Assembly (NCBI GenBank): GCA_035610365.1
Contig: CM069432.1
Location: forward strand, 72,110,520 to 72,174,519
Reading direction: 5' to 3'
Length of the DNA: 64,000 bases
DNA from: Aquatica leii
Lineage: Eukaryota; Arthropoda; Insecta; Coleoptera; Lampyridae
Shown: one piece after another, positions 34,132 to 47,700 of the stretch
How positions within the stretch are numbered: position 1 is the stretch's first letter
Layout: each line of letters starts with the position of its first letter
Translations under genes and position numbers: made by a program
The notes under the pieces: model-generated
Database searches by the model: none
Told to the model about the DNA's origin: nothing
What the model saw: only the letters and a program-made list of their open reading frames with translations

Positions 34132-36861
34132 ATAATTAGATATTTTTACAAAATTTATTAAATAAGTTTGTTCTTTGGCAGTTATTTGTTGTCTAATTGA
34201 TATCATTGATTGTAATTTTGATATTATTAAAACTTGATTAAACGTTTGAAATGAACGTTCTTTTAATTTTATACTGTATATACTTTTATTTGTTAAATTT
34301 TTTTTATTATTTATTATTATGCAGGAAAGTTAAAATGTATTTTATATTATATTAAGAAATTTTTATAAAACTTTAGTAATCTTTCTTATACTAATTATTT
34401 AAATTTATTTGTAATAGATGCTAACAGTCTGGTACGTATTGGAACGTTGAAATAAAGCATGTTATTTTTAATAATTTATTCAAAATTTAATAAATAAAGA
34501 AAACAAAACCAGTAAATAAACATAAATTTATTTTTAATATGATTTAATTCAGCAAGTAGTACCATTACAAGGTAAGGATTTAAAGTGACGTTTGTTTCTT
34601 TGCTTAAGAGATTGTTATAAATGTACAGTGGCGCTGCTATCAATTTAATTTTTGATACGCTAACAAAAATCAAATTACTAGATGGCTATAAAAACACAGA
34701 TAACTTTTTACTACTTTTTAGTAGAAAACTGCAACGTATAAAGAAACGCAACTATGCCCTCTAGTGAACAGTAATTGTACAAACTATATGCTATCACCAG
34801 AAAAAACGCTATTACCATCTAGTCACATAAAGATATACTAGATAATTGTCACCATAAAATCGCAAAAATTAACTAAACAAAATTTAGATTAGAAAATGTT
34901 GCACTTCTGTTTCGTAAAGTTATTTGAAAAAAAATGTGAAGTGAAACTTTAGATTTAGCCTGAGAATGTCTAAATTTTAAAATAATAACACCGATTATTG
35001 TTTTTTCTAATATATTTTTGCCAGGTTTGTACAGTTGTAATTGCGTTCTTTACTTTACTCAGATTTTGCATTCTTGTTTGTTTTGGATAGTCCTTACTCT
35101 TCAACCAAATGTTTTGCATGGGTTTACCTGGTTTTTTCAAAGTCGTTGTGTTTCTCTCCAGTCTATCGGATTCGATTCCGTAACTTTTTTATCTATCTAC
35201 TTTGCTAAAGTGACCATCACTTATTTAATTATTGTAGTTTACTGTTTTTGTTGTTCTTATTTTTTATCTATTCTTATGTAATATCTATTCAACTTCTCCC
35301 GCATATATCATAACGCTTATGTCTATTTTTAAGTTTTATACGTTTTTTTTATAATTAATACGTAAACGATCTTCTTAAAGTTAATCTTTAAGTATATTCT
35401 TGCAACTATGACAGAAGAGTATATTAAAACACAAGTTACAGAATGAACGCGCGTCAATCACGAGACCGGGTTTCATAAATGAGCAGCGAGTTTATGAAGC
35501 AGTCGAGTGATTAAAACGTATTCTATGACGTGTGCTTTATATTATTTTCTCTATTTTGATACAATATTTAATATTTTTCGTATAATTTTAATTTTAAAAC
35601 AATATTGGGAAACTTTTATATTTTATTGAATTGGCAACACTTACACTTTTACATATTGAAATGTATGTGTTAACCTAAAATTTCATACAAAATTATCTCT
35701 TTATACCTTTATAAGTAAATAACTTTGAATTAATAGGGCGTTTTTAGTTTATCTTGGCATCAATTTGAATTTTAATTGTTAAGTTCCAATAATTTTGATT
35801 TCTTTTTCATGTAACGTCAACTTACGATGTAAAGATAGTTATTGCGTTTACCCTTTTTGAATATGATTGGTAGCTGTGTTTTTTTTTCTACTTAGATAGC
35901 ATATCCGCTCTAATAATTATTTGTTCAAATATTCTTTTGGACATTCTACGTAGCTTCTCTTTTTATATTTAATAAACTTTGCCACAATTCTAATTTTACA
36001 TTTTTTTATTGTTTTTAGTATTTTTTCTTGTGTTCGAATTACGTGTTTACGTATTTATTTATCTAGTCTATTGTCATTTTTTTTGCTACGCGTGAACTGT
36101 TTTTTGTTAATAGTTCTTTCTAATTGCGGTTTCTGTTTCTTGCCTGTTTTAAGTGCTTTCAGTATTTTTACCCGTTGGTTGTTTCGTCTTTGCTTAAATA
36201 AAATTTGTGTAACCGTGTAAGCGCTTCGTTCACTTGTTTACAACTAGAAGAACAGGAATGCTATAAACGATGTTATGTTAAAAATGTTTTGGTATGATGT
36301 TTGCACCGTCACAGAGTACAAAATTATTCAGAATAACAACTCTCGTGGAAGGGAAAAGTACGCGCATTCTATCTGGCGCTTGGGTAGTCGCCATGCTTTC
36401 AGGGTATATCAGAAGCGTCATATTTGAATTTGAAACCGTTGTTAATTTGGAGAAATCAATAAAATTATTAAATACAATTTGAGTTATTTATTTGGCATCA
36501 ATATGAACGTCTTATTTATTTTTAATTGAAAGTGAGTCGTGTATTGGTTTCTCGGTTAGCCAAATGCTTAATCTGTGCGTTTAACTTTATTTTTTTATAT
36601 TTACAGAAGCATAGTACATATGCAAGGTTTTCGTATGCTTAAATAATTAATTTTTAGAGAATCGTGTGGTATTTATTATTTACTTTTTACTTTCAAATAT
36701 TTTAAGTACGGACCTTATCACTCGCTACAATTAAAATTTCAAAAAATACGATCCTGAATTTCTACCCTTTAAACATAGCTGCCTTTGTCTTGCAACGATC
36801 AAACGCGCCGACGGTAAGTTGTTTCTCTGATACTTTTGTGCTCTGTGGCACCGTATAAGAT
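34132..36861. other. T-rich DNA, possibly old LTR material, no gene
   Basis: On the plus strand this is T-rich like the sense strand of the gypsy LTR, which fits old plus-strand gypsy relics, but no direct alignment was found. A 60-bp imperfect palindrome lies at about 35453-35513 (AATCACGAGACC...TTTCATAAA against TTTATGAAGC...TCGAGTGATT). Confidence 0.4.
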
Positions 36862-37016
36862 TTACTCTTGGGACGCCCACTTTCGCTACATTAGGAAAGG
36901 AAATTTTGCCACCGTGGTTTGATGAAAAAAAACATTTATCCGGTGACGGTGAGATAAGTCGGACATCATCTAGTGTTATGTGCGCTCAACGAGGTTTTCA
37001 TTTCTGATTATTCAAT
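36862..37016 (+). repeat. Gypsy 5'-region relic with degenerate primer site (copy A)
   Basis: Starts GGGACGCCCACTTTCGCTAC and ends in TGTGCGCTCAACGAGG, a degenerate match to the TGGCGCCCAACGTGGGG primer site used by the complete gypsy element. The same layout recurs at 39172-39280, so this is probably the LTR end plus primer site of an old plus-strand element. Confidence 0.45.
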
Positions 37017-39171
37017 GGTTAAAAACAATAATTATCTCAATAACCTGATAAATAAAACTTTATATACGCTAACACTATTAACAATACACCATCACTATCT
37101 AACCAAGCTAATTAATTATGTAAATATACTAATATCATTAACGTTCCTGGTCTCACTAAAAAAACTCATTCCAATTTTAAAAACAACTGATCTTAAAATA
37201 GCGACATACAATAACAACACTGTCACGATACGGATACGGGGGTGAGGTCGTGACTTTCAACTGAGATCGTTTGAAGAAATAACATCGTCAATTAAGTAGC
37301 AGATTTTATTTATAAGTAAAGCGTAATAATTATGTGTAATTACTTATGTTATTACATTTGCCATCTTGACTTAGACTTGCTAAAGACTATCGACTCAAAA
37401 CTAACTTAACTTAACTAACTCCCTAACTCAGGTGCAATGTTATATATATACATATGTTTTTGATTTTCTGTGCGTGCAACTTATTCCTTTGTTACGTGAT
37501 ATTACAGAAGTTGTTACCACCTCTATGTGCTGAGTTTTGTGTAATCCATAACCCATATTTGCGTGATGTGTTAACTTGAACATTACGCTGACCGCAAAAC
37601 AAAGAAATCTCTTACGACGAAATGATACCTCTTCCTGTAGGAAGTGACATGACTTTATCGATTCTAATTCTAATTAGATCATACGTTATATGAATAATAA
37701 AAGTAAAAATGAATAATAAAATATAATTACAATTTAAAACAATTTATGAAGTAACGTAACAATACTATATAATAAAAATTACAAACATATACAAGAAGTT
37801 TATTGTTAATTTAGACCAACTGGTATATTTATATAAAGTTTACATAAAATTTTATAGAATATCTTAGTTTGTACATGCTTTTCAAAGCAACTTGTAAATG
37901 GTATAAAAAACGCATAAAAAAGTTTCTTGAAAAACAAAGTTTTGTTAGTTATGAAAATTAAATATGCGCGACAACCGCAATCTAACATAACCATAACGGA
38001 TACAAAAACAAATATTATTATTTTTAAATAATAAACAACTCAATTTGCTGCTAAATAACATCAACCAACAAAAATAGTTTTTTTAACCATTAATTGATTT
38101 GTTTAAATTTTTGATTACAACACAAATGCAAAATTAAATAAATAAAATTAACGAATGTTTAGTTACTTGACTAATGTATGAATTCAGATAAATACGTTGA
38201 AAATAAATCAAACCTTAACGCAGTTTGAAAAGTTTTAGTCTTGCTCCATTTCTTGCCTCAAACCTATACAAACAAAAACTCTAATTTAAAAAGCATGTCA
38301 TTATTTGTGGTTTTCTTGACATATTCTTTAACAAACACATTTAAACTATTTTTTAATTTAAAACAAACGAATGTAAAGATTTATTTAGTATTAAAAAAAA
38401 AGTTTTTTATAAAAGCTATTGATGTTATACTTAATTTAATTAATTCAGCTGTATCTACTTACATCTAATTTATATAATTTAACTAATATTGTAAAATATA
38501 GTTTAAAATGTATGATTTTTGTAGTATTTTTTGTACAAAATGTTTTAATAAAAAATATTTTGTATTTCTAAAACAAATAATAACAAAGTATTGTTTAAAC
38601 ATGTTTTGAACCTTAATAGTTATAGTTTTATTAAGCGCTTTAAATACAATGCACAAAAAAAATAATAACTAAAAAAAATGATAAAATTATATCAAATAAA
38701 GATCAATAATAGTTGTTAAAAACAGAGAAAGATAGTAGGTACGACAGAAAACAAGAAATGACACCTCAGGCCAATAAACAGACTGAACATTTCTAATATA
38801 AAGCTACTAATGAATATGTTTTTATCATCAGATTGTTAAAGAACGTAATAAAATAATAAAGAAATCCGTCTTAGCTTGTTGCTATTTGTAGATACTTTTA
38901 ATACATTTTTTTAAATGTGTAAGCATAATTTTTACTTTCACAATTACTGATGTACAGTACATAATATTGGGCATTCAAAGGAATTACCGTTGTACGTCAT
39001 TAATTGTGTACCAATATTGTAATTTTCACTTTATTAAAAAACTTTATAAGTTTGTATTTAAATAAGTTTAACAATGCATAAACATAACATATAAGCAAGA
39101 TTCGTTGATTAAAGAGTTGTTTTTGTCTTTGTTATATACCTAAGTAACAAAACGGATTTAAGAATATTTAT
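37017..39171. other. AT-rich DNA, nothing recognised
   Basis: No protein or RNA features. The 90-codon frame at 36973-37245 and a 75-codon frame at 38241-38468 have chance composition. Confidence 0.5.
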
Positions 39172-39280
39172 TTTCGGAACGCCCACTTACCGCCGCATTG
39201 GCAGAGATATTTGTCAAATCGTAAAACGATCATTTTTCCGATAAAGTAATGTGCGTCTAACGAAGCTAATTATTCACACG
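39172..39280 (+). repeat. Gypsy 5'-region relic with degenerate primer site (copy B)
   Basis: Shares GGAACGCCCACTTACCGC near the start and TGTGCGTCTAACGAAGC at the end with copy A at 36862-37016. Same orientation; spacing between the shared blocks is shorter (about 70 instead of 110 bases), reflecting indels. Confidence 0.45.
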
Positions 39281-39718
39281 AATCTATGCGAGTATTTAAC
39301 GAAATATTGATACGATTTGAGTGAAAGTCTTTATGGGGGTAAGCATTTGTTCCTTATTTTTGTGATTTATTTTAATTACTTTATTGTACTACGTGTTGCC
39401 CAATCGTAGGTCGCTTATTTCTTATTTTGTTTGTGATATCGACCTAAGTTTTAGCGTTTGATCGCGTTTATGTAAAGTACGTTTCTTCTATTTACTGAAA
39501 TAAAATAAATATACTCGTCTTTACCATTTGTGTGTTGTCATTTACTCTATTTCAACTTAGCATATATTTAAATGGTATTTATCAACCTAATCTTTTACCG
39601 TTAGGCGCTTTTTTAAACTTACTTTATAATTTAGTACATCGAAACTAACGATTCAATCACCGAATTAATCGAGTTGGTCGTCGCTATTAAGGTTACGAGA
39701 AAACTGGCGTAACAACAT

Positions 39719-40780
39719 TTTGCGTCTAACGTGGTGAAGCTTGATTTTGTATCTGCAATTATAATTCGTTTTATTTTTATTAACTTTGCTGCTTATTGAT
39801 TGTCTTTAGTGAGTTCGATGTTCTAGAAGTTTTTTTTGTTTTTTTTGTGTTGTTGCAAAACCTGACTAGTGTTATTTCACAAATTTTTACTTCTAGTACG
39901 TTGGCTTAGCTTGTTTTAGTTATCAACTTACTTTGATGTTAATTTGATTTTTAGTTGGACATGTGTTAGTAAATTTCTGTTTCTTGTTTTACGGTTTATT
40001 GTTCTAAATATGTATCATTCAGATAAAAAACCACCCCTTTTTACTTCCTTGGACTCTGATGTGGAAACAAACTTAAGAGACTGGAACGTTACGCTTTCTG
40101 GCAAAGATCCTTCTTTACTTATAGAATTTCTTCTTCGGGCTGATGAATTGTGTTTATCTCGTAGTGTTTCACAGCATGAATTATTTCTCTTAAGTTTTGC
40201 GGTTTTGGCTAGAAAAGCTCTTCTTGCTTTTAAGACGAAGCAAAGTTTTTTGCGTTCTTGGAAAGACTGTTGCTGTTCTGTTGAAATCTTCTTGATTTAT
40301 TGGGATGTACGTTACCAACATGCGGTACCTCTTCTTACGACTGTTAGAACCGGTCTCTGATTAAATACAGCTTAAGATCGTGTGTCATAATCTTACTCTT
40401 CAGTCAAGGCTTGCGTTAATACCGATTTTACGTTTGCAGAATTAATGACGTATGGAACTACTCGCTCACTTTAAGGCTTCCCTAGACGAATATAAACCAT
40501 CTACTTTTTTGGGACATCTTTGGTTAGCGCAAGTGAACACTAATTATTGTCAGTCGTTGCCTAATAATCCGGTTGCATGTTCTCTTGATGTTTCTTCACT
40601 TTTTTCTTTTGTGTCTACTGCCGATTCTAAGACTGTTGGTTCTTGTAATTCTAAAGGTGCTAAACCTTTACTTTCGGTTCCTTTTCTTGCTGGTTTGTCA
40701 ACTGGTTTGTCTTCGGTTTCGAAGATTACTGCCCTACTACCGACCAATGGTATAACCAGTTAGTGTGTAAAATGTCTGCA
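39719..40780 (+). pseudogene. Gypsy gag relic behind a degenerate primer site
   Basis: TTTGCGTCTAACGTGGTG at 39719-39736 resembles the tRNA-Lys primer site and is preceded by CA and TTTT as in the complete element. About 270 bases on, a frame starting at 40008 carries a capsid-type block: LRDWNVTLSGKDPSLLIEFLLRADEL, VSQHELFLLSFAVLARKALLAF and SFLRSWKD, which parallels the Gag of 30718-32085 (WNVTF, VSQETLFYSATDLFRGDALIWF, SFRDWN). After about 40290 frames change, with only a weak later match (DEYKPSTFLGHLWLA) at about 40475-40530. The copy lacks zinc knuckles and pol. Confidence 0.65.
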
Positions 40781-41378
40781 TCTCTTCGTCGATTTTCTTG
40801 TTGGTTAGTGAGCCAAGATGTTCTGTACGAACGAGTACGAGTTTCTCCTGACGATAAGCAGCTGTAAATGCTAGAAATTCTGAACGACTAACGTAAACCT
40901 ATTATTCACTATCATCACGTTTATTTTACTTTTCGTCATCGTAGTATTGCCAGGACGTTACTTTTAGCGTTATTTCTGTTGTTGTCATATGATACCCAAA
41001 GTGTTGGAGTACGTTCGTTACTGTTTGATTTATCGGTCACAAAAAGCGCTTGGTTCAAATTGAATGTGCAATCGTGTTACTGCTGGTTTTCTATCGTTTA
41101 CTCATTCTTCTTGTCACCAGCTACTCGTTTTAATGTTTCTAATTGTACTTTGACTTTTGGTTCTAATCGGTCTTTTCTCTTTCACCGTCGTCGCAAACAT
41201 CTTAAATGTTTCGATTTTAATCAGTAGGATTTCGACTATTCTTTTAGTTCTTGTCTTTAGATTTTGTGACTTGGTTTTTTGACTATGTTGGCGGTATTTT
41301 GTAGGTTATAGCTGGGATGCTATTGTTTTTTTTTGCTGTACTAAATTTATTTTCTTCTTATGTTTCTAGTAAATTTAT
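40781..41378 (+). other. Possible continuation of the gypsy relic, unrecognised
   Basis: T-rich, with an 82-codon frame (40979-41227) in the position where protease might follow gag, but no DSG/DTG motif or other pol signature was found. Confidence 0.25.
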
Positions 41379-41782
41379 TTGGAAAGTGAAAATGAAAGTG
41401 AAAGTGAATGCGAATGCGAATGCAAATGCGAATGCGAATGCGAATGCGCATGTGAAAGTGAAAGTGAATGTGAATGTGAATGTGAATGTGAATGTGAATG
41501 TGAATGTGAATGTGAATGTGAATGTGAATGTGAATGTGAATGTGAATGTATATGTAAATGTGAATGTAAATGTAAATGTGAATGTAAATGTGAATGTAAA
41601 TGTGAATGTGAATATAAATGTGAATGTAAATGTGAATGTGAATGTAAATGTGAATGTAAATGTGAATGTAAATGTGAATGTGAATGTAAATGTGAATGTG
41701 AATGTGAATGTGAATGTAAATGTGAATGTGAATGTGAATGTGAATGTGAATGTGAATGTGAATGTGAATGTGAATGTGAATT
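41379..41782. repeat. Hexanucleotide satellite, (GAATGT)n with ordered variants
   Basis: About 400 bp of 6-bp units. It opens with GAAAGT units, then a block of GAATGC variants, a short GAAAGT block, a run of GAATGT, then a mixed zone where GTAAAT alternates with GTGAAT, and ends in pure GAATGT. Because the unit is a multiple of three, every frame stays open on both strands (NV, EC/K, FT and HS dipeptides), which yields four long false reading frames. Confidence 0.97.
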
Positions 41783-43689
41783 TATAGGCGAAACACGGAT
41801 CACTTTGCAATACATAGGTCAGCAAATAAAGATAAACTACTTAAAAAATGAATAAACTCAACTTAATTTAAAAAAAAGCCACCGTCTAATGTATAATAAA
41901 GCAAAATACAAAACAACATTGTAAATTAAATTATCACCTAGAAAACTTTTATTGATAATGTGTAACGGTTATTTTTTTGGATACGCTATACTTAGATAAG
42001 GATTAATATAGGAAGATACCAAGCTGCGCAAGGAATGTGGCGTTTCCAAAAAATTAAGGGAAGTTTTATTTGTAAGTTAGTTATATTTGTGTTTTCTTTT
42101 GAAGTTATTTTGAAAACCGTAAGACTATTTTTTTTTAAATTTCTAATATAAAAGTTAGGTTGTCATTTGTTATTTGTGATTTGTTACGCTGGTTTTCTGG
42201 TAACAACAAAAAAAAGAGACAACGGCTAACACAGTTTCCCCGGAGAGGAAATCGTAGGCTTTGTGGTTCTAAATTATAGATTAAAGTTAAAAAGGCGCCA
42301 AGACGATGAAGGGTTAAATTAGGGAGAGATCGTCTAACGCTACCCGTAGCTGGAAAGGAAGAAATAACACGACAGAAGTAATAACACAGATTATATATTT
42401 ATTGTATCACAGAAGTAGTTGAAGACAAAGATAGTATATAACTATCGTTACATAAACGGCGCAAACAATATTACATGGGTTAATATCACCAAATATACGT
42501 TACGCTCTAGTCGGGACAACAACTCGCACATCTACGTGCCCTAATCAATCTAACTTTTAAATTTAACAAAGGAATGACTTTACTTTATTAGGTTTAACTT
42601 CAAGAATGCTAAAATCAAAGTATCGAGAATCCAAGCGCACCCGATAAGTAGGTGACACACAAAAAAGTTTAATATTAATTGTGATTACAATCTAGTATGT
42701 ACGTGTGGCGATTCTAATAATTGACATGGCCAACAAAGTAAAATAGAAAATGCAATAGTTACAGTTGTGAATATCCAATAGGGTTTAGCTAAGCCCGTAC
42801 CAGTCTGACCTAAAAAGTAATATGCAATTTGCACAAAGGTATATACTGTGTGAGCACAAATAATTTGATATAATGCATACTATGGTTGACGTAAAAGAAT
42901 GCGCCGAGCTTCCCTCTAATTAACTTCGCAGTTTATCAGTATTTCTTTTAATAAAATGGTGTACATCCCCTTAACTTCTAGCGACCTGACTTCATGGAAA
43001 CTTTTCGACAAAACAGGTGTTCCAGGGGTTACAAACCTCAATGATAACTTGATAATAACGGTACAGGTGGAGGGATTAGACCCGCTCAAAATAAGCTTTC
43101 ACTCAGTATCACTTAAGAATTCGCCCACATATTCACATAGAACCAGCTTAATAATGAAAGCTTTTTGTTAAGCCGAAAAGATCGTTACGTACGATCCGTA
43201 CTTTAGCAAAGATTAGCAGAAAAAAATGAATTCGTTTTGACAATTGGATACGAAGAAAAATGTAGGGATGGATGTCGATGAACAAATTTTATATTTGAAG
43301 AGAAATACTAAACTAATTTTTAACATAACAAATTATATTACACTTTAAGCAGTTTTTAATTACGTCGTTCAGCAATCAGTATAATTAATCATTACTTTAT
43401 ATAAATAGTAATCATTAATAATAACAGCTTAGGATTTGTTAGTATAACAGAATTACCTACCGCTCTAAGTGAAATCAACAACGACCAGCGAACAACTGAC
43501 TTGATTTGCAGTAAATGTTTTTAGCATGTATTGTAATATCTTTATTCTTTAGATTTAACATTAAATTTCTGTTTGGCCGTTGTAAGTGAAAACACCACCA
43601 CTATTGCTAGGTTGACTGACGAATGTTACGTTTCAAAAAGTAGTTGCCGTAAAGCTCTGAAAAATTAAAAATGTAAGTCCTACAAAGTG
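41783..43689. other. Mostly AT-rich DNA, possible LTR-like stretch
   Basis: The interval 42230-42720 is less AT-rich. On the minus strand it shows AATAAA near 42402, and TTGGCGCC near 42296-42303 that could be a primer-site start, but no tRNA match extends beyond TGGCGCC. A GAACCACAAAGCC word on the minus strand near 42258-42270 recurs on the plus strand at 4724-4736. The 71-codon frame at 42956-43171 has no assignable domain. Confidence 0.3.
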
Positions 43690-44230
43690 AAAAATGTGCA
43701 GAAACTATTGCCAAGGAATTACTTTCTAAGAATAGGATTTTGATGTAAAAACTAAACGGAAACTCGAGTATAGAGTACAGAGTTCAAGAAAGTCATACTC
43801 AGTGGCAAGAAAAAATCAACTTATGGGTAGAAATTCTAGGAAACACATAATAGAACTTTTTGTATTGAAGGAAATTTAAACCAATATAAACATGATCTGC
43901 TTTAAACGGAGGTGAGCCAGCAATTGGATTATCTAAGAACCAGCGGTGGAATCATATTTTAACAGGATGGGGTGCTCCCCATTGAGCTGTCATTCTCAGG
44001 CGGTTCTTAAATACAAGTTTTCCCAGTAGTTGGATTAATCAACACGGACTTTTCCAATGGCCTGCTCGAAGTCCTGATCTGTCACCACTTGCTTTTTTTA
44101 TAGAGACACATTTATGATCTCGTAAGAGGTCCACCAGAATTAATACAGAAGTTTAAGGAAAGTATAACTGAAGCTTTTAATTTCATTACAGCTCAAAATT
44201 TGCAAAACGTTTAAAAAAAATTTAAGCTCG
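43690..44230 (+). pseudogene. Tc1/mariner-type transposase relic
   Basis: Fragments in several frames keep the family order: QWQEKINLWVEILGN (43800-43845), a GWGAPH block where the DGAPxH catalytic region lies (about 43967), RRFLNTSFPSSWINQHG, QWPARSPDLSPLAFF (44056-44100) and VRGPPELIQKFKESITEAF. The acidic residue expected in the PLDFF stretch reads Ala. Stops and shifts throughout. N-terminal DNA-binding part and inverted repeats were not found. Confidence 0.75.
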
Positions 44231-44447
44231 GTTGAAGGAAGAAAAGAAAAAAGAAGGAAAACACTAAACAGTTAGTTTTTAAGTTTTGTTGTTTGTGATA
44301 CGTAAAAAAAATTTACATGTTCCATCTTCCAAAACCCAACGTTTTATTACACTTTGAAATTAATTACAGGTTTTTAATGAAATGACACGTGAAATAAAAA
44401 TGTGCAATAGAACCATTTAAAAGATCATTAATACGTGTAGTTATTTA

Positions 44448-44795
44448 ACGAGCAAGGTTGTTAATGATAACAATTAATAATCGAGACATTTTAACGCCCT
44501 GAGCGAGTGTAGAGAGCGAACGCGTTAATATTGCCGAGATTCAATGTCGCCGATTAACAAACGAGTTAGTTTTAAAGTTTTTCTGTTCATCGTACGTTGG
44601 TAAAAACATGTAAAGTTATAAAGAAACTAAAGCATACGTAACCCAATGTTATATCTAGTAGTCGTGCAATATAGTTAAATCAATCGTTGCTAACGATTTC
44701 ATTGGTTGCCATACAAAATCGTTCAATGGTTTAAAATCGTTCATTAATAAAAAAATTATAATACGTTAATATTACTATTAACAGATAATCAATGA
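44448..44795 (+). repeat. Dispersed repeat, copy 1 (partner at 54757-55168)
   Basis: About 340 bp that matches 54757-55168 in reverse complement, with shared blocks such as AACGAGTTAGTTTTAAAG, GCCGATTAACAAACGAG, TATATCTAGTA and GCTAACGATTT. No coding potential. Probably two independent insertions of one non-autonomous element family in opposite orientation. Confidence 0.8.
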
Positions 44796-47700
44796 AAAAT
44801 AATTTTTAATTACAAACTGTTTTTAAAACGTACAAGAATTCCATAATTTTAAACCTTAAATAATAAGCAGTAATTGGCTGCCATTTTTTCTTAGTTCTTA
44901 AACTGTAAGCAACACGATTCTTCCGTTATTTAATAGTATCAGAGATAATTTTATACAATTTTAAAAATTAAAAACTAGTGTGACTTAAAACTTGGGTATC
45001 TGTCAGATTTGACAAAAAAATTATTATTATAGCACACTTAATTTAGACTTATTTATTTAGATTTTTACTTTCCTATAAGGAAAATATAGGGATCGCATTT
45101 AAAAAAAAAATTTTTTTTGCATAATTTTACGTTTCAAAGTCTCCTGAATCATAAAAACGTATTTATCACAAAAAATTTTGAGTGTCTGTATGTGTGTCTG
45201 TGTGTAACGATGTATCCACAATAACTCTCGAAATAAAAGTCTTAGTAACTTGAAATTTGGTGTGGAGTTAGCATCTTATATTCCCTCGGTTCTATCAAAA
45301 AATGGCTCTGATAAAGAAACTGAAAGTAGATGTATTTACCAGTTTTAACCATTTTTTTATATAATTTTGTACATTGGTAATGTATTCGAATTATTTTTAA
45401 AGTTTCTTATAAAAATAGTTCTTCCTAACAATTTATTCAAATAAAAAATTCTAACATTAACAGTTTTTTAGATATATTATTTATAATTTAAAATGAATTT
45501 ACAAGTGTAACCTAAATTCGAATCCTGTCTGCGACGATTTTTTTTAGAAAAGAATTCCATATCTTGAAGGGCAAGCAAGATACGTTAAACATAATAATTT
45601 TTACTGATTTACTAAAGGGGAAAGCAATATCGAGGAGGCGCACAAATATAAGGGTTAGTCGATATGACAAGATAAGCTCAATTTGCTTTATTTTGGTTAT
45701 ATCTCAATGAAATCGAGGAGAAAAACTTCAAAAAAATGATAGCATGCTGGTAAGTCAAAACAAACGTGTACATATCACTTCAAAGTGGTTTTATGAATTC
45801 TATCATATTTTACCACAAGTACTTTTATTTGTTAAGTAATTGTTTAATGAACGGTACCGTTTCTTATTTGTATTTACAACATTTTTTTTATTGCCTGTCA
45901 AGTCATGAGTTTACAAACTTCGTATTTTAAATTTGATTAATGGAGACCTTTTATTATGCAAACTAACCTACCAAATTACTAAGTAATAATTATGAACGTA
46001 CATAAAAAAATATTTTAATGCCTATTTATAAAATTGAAAAACAATATTTCTATATAAACACACTGTTTACAGAAAAGCGAACTTATTTAATCGTATATCT
46101 ACCGTAATATTTATATAATGTTTATTATACTATTATTATTAAATACTTTTATATAATAAATAATGTTGACTTATTATTTTTGTGGTTTATTATTTATACT
46201 ATTTTATACTTGTTTATACAAATTAAAATTTTAATTAATAATTTAAAAATTGTATTCTAACTCTTTTATAGCTTAACAGAAAATTGAAAATAATTAGTGC
46301 AAGCGTTCGTTTTATTTCATATAAATTAATTTTGTACATACCTCTCAAAGTATTCAAAAGTTATTGTACAATTAAATAAAATAAGAAACAGTTTAAACAA
46401 CAGAATTAATTAATTTAAATGAACTTTTATAAAATACGTAACTGTAAAATTAAAATTAATTTTATGTTGAGGCTCGATGCGTATGATTCCAAATTAATTA
46501 CAGAAACAAAGCTACATTTTTGAACGTTTTGTGAGTAAGGAAAGAAAATTCAAGTAAAAAATAAAATATCAAACAAAACAAACAGAACTTAATTGAGTTA
46601 AGAATAATATTTATTGTTTATTATAATAAGCATTATATAAACGGAAAAGTAAAATAAACTTGTTTGTTATTTTGAATGTAGTTTGTTTATGGAAAAAACT
46701 TATTTTTTTAGTAATATGTCGTAATTTAACAAAAATTTAATTAATGTTAATATGCATTTTTTTATATTATTTTCATCATTATTTAATGTACTATACAATA
46801 GGTATGTTTGTTTCTTCACGAAGAGAAAAGTTTACTGTAATAAAGCATAAACTGAAATATTCTATGTAAATAGGCTGTTGGTTTTGAGTCAAGCTAATGT
46901 ACGTTTAAATACATCCTTTATTTATTATTAAAACAAATATTTTGAAAAAATAATTGTATATATTTTATAATATTTCAATTTAAGAAAACGCGTTTTCTTT
47001 TATCACTCAAAAGTTGCTTAATTCGATCGTAGAAAAGAACCATAGTTATGACAAGTACTGCTTTTTCTAATCCCTGTTGATTGTTGCTTTTTATCATAAA
47101 TATGTTTAATGTAATAACATTTTGTATTAATTTAAGCAAGCAGTTTCATAATGTTTGCTTTTGCGCAGTTTTAGAATATGAATATTTGGAATAATTCTAA
47201 AAACACTTTCAGATGATTTAAGTAAATGTACGCATAATTTAAACGTATTTATTTGCCAAGTTCAATATCAATGTGTTATATTTCTATCATCAGTACAGTT
47301 TGTGGTTTAATCTTTGATTGCATTAAAATTTACAATTGTTGCTAATATTACCGATCCAAATAATATTTTTTTTGATAACAATATGTACACGAATCAACAT
47401 TATTAGTATGTTACCGTTGGATGTTACCCACTTAGAATATTAGTCGAATCTACACCAACCGAGTTAAATAACCTTCTTTCTTGTAACCTTTAGAAAGATA
47501 TTTTTACTGTCAACACATTTTCCAACTAGGTAATTTACTTCTAAACTTTACCATCAACTCAAGTTCACCTTCCTCAAACATGTTCAAATATTTTACCTTA
47601 GGTACACAAGGAAAGTAACGTCAATTTCTTTCTCTAAAAGAAACGGAAATGCACGATAATTTTATTACATTGCAAAAAACTAATTTATACTTGCCAAAAA
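44796..47700. other. AT-rich DNA, nothing recognised
   Basis: Includes a short GT-rich run near 45180-45210 and a TTCGAATCC word near 45520 resembling an RNA polymerase III B box, but no A box or tRNA fold. Confidence 0.55.

Noticed and set aside
35018..35281. 87-codon plus-strand frame
   Set aside because: Hydrophobic chance composition in T-rich DNA; no homologous motif.
41317..41855. Four open frames of 146-158 codons made of two-residue repeats
   Set aside because: They are products of a 6-bp satellite that keeps all frames open on both strands; no independent coding evidence.
42956..43171. 71-codon frame with a faint resemblance to a retroviral capsid start
   Set aside because: Similarity covers only about a dozen residues, no further gag or pol parts and no matching element structure.
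45510..45540. B-box-like TTCGAATCC word
   Set aside because: No cloverleaf could be drawn and no A box; not a tRNA gene.
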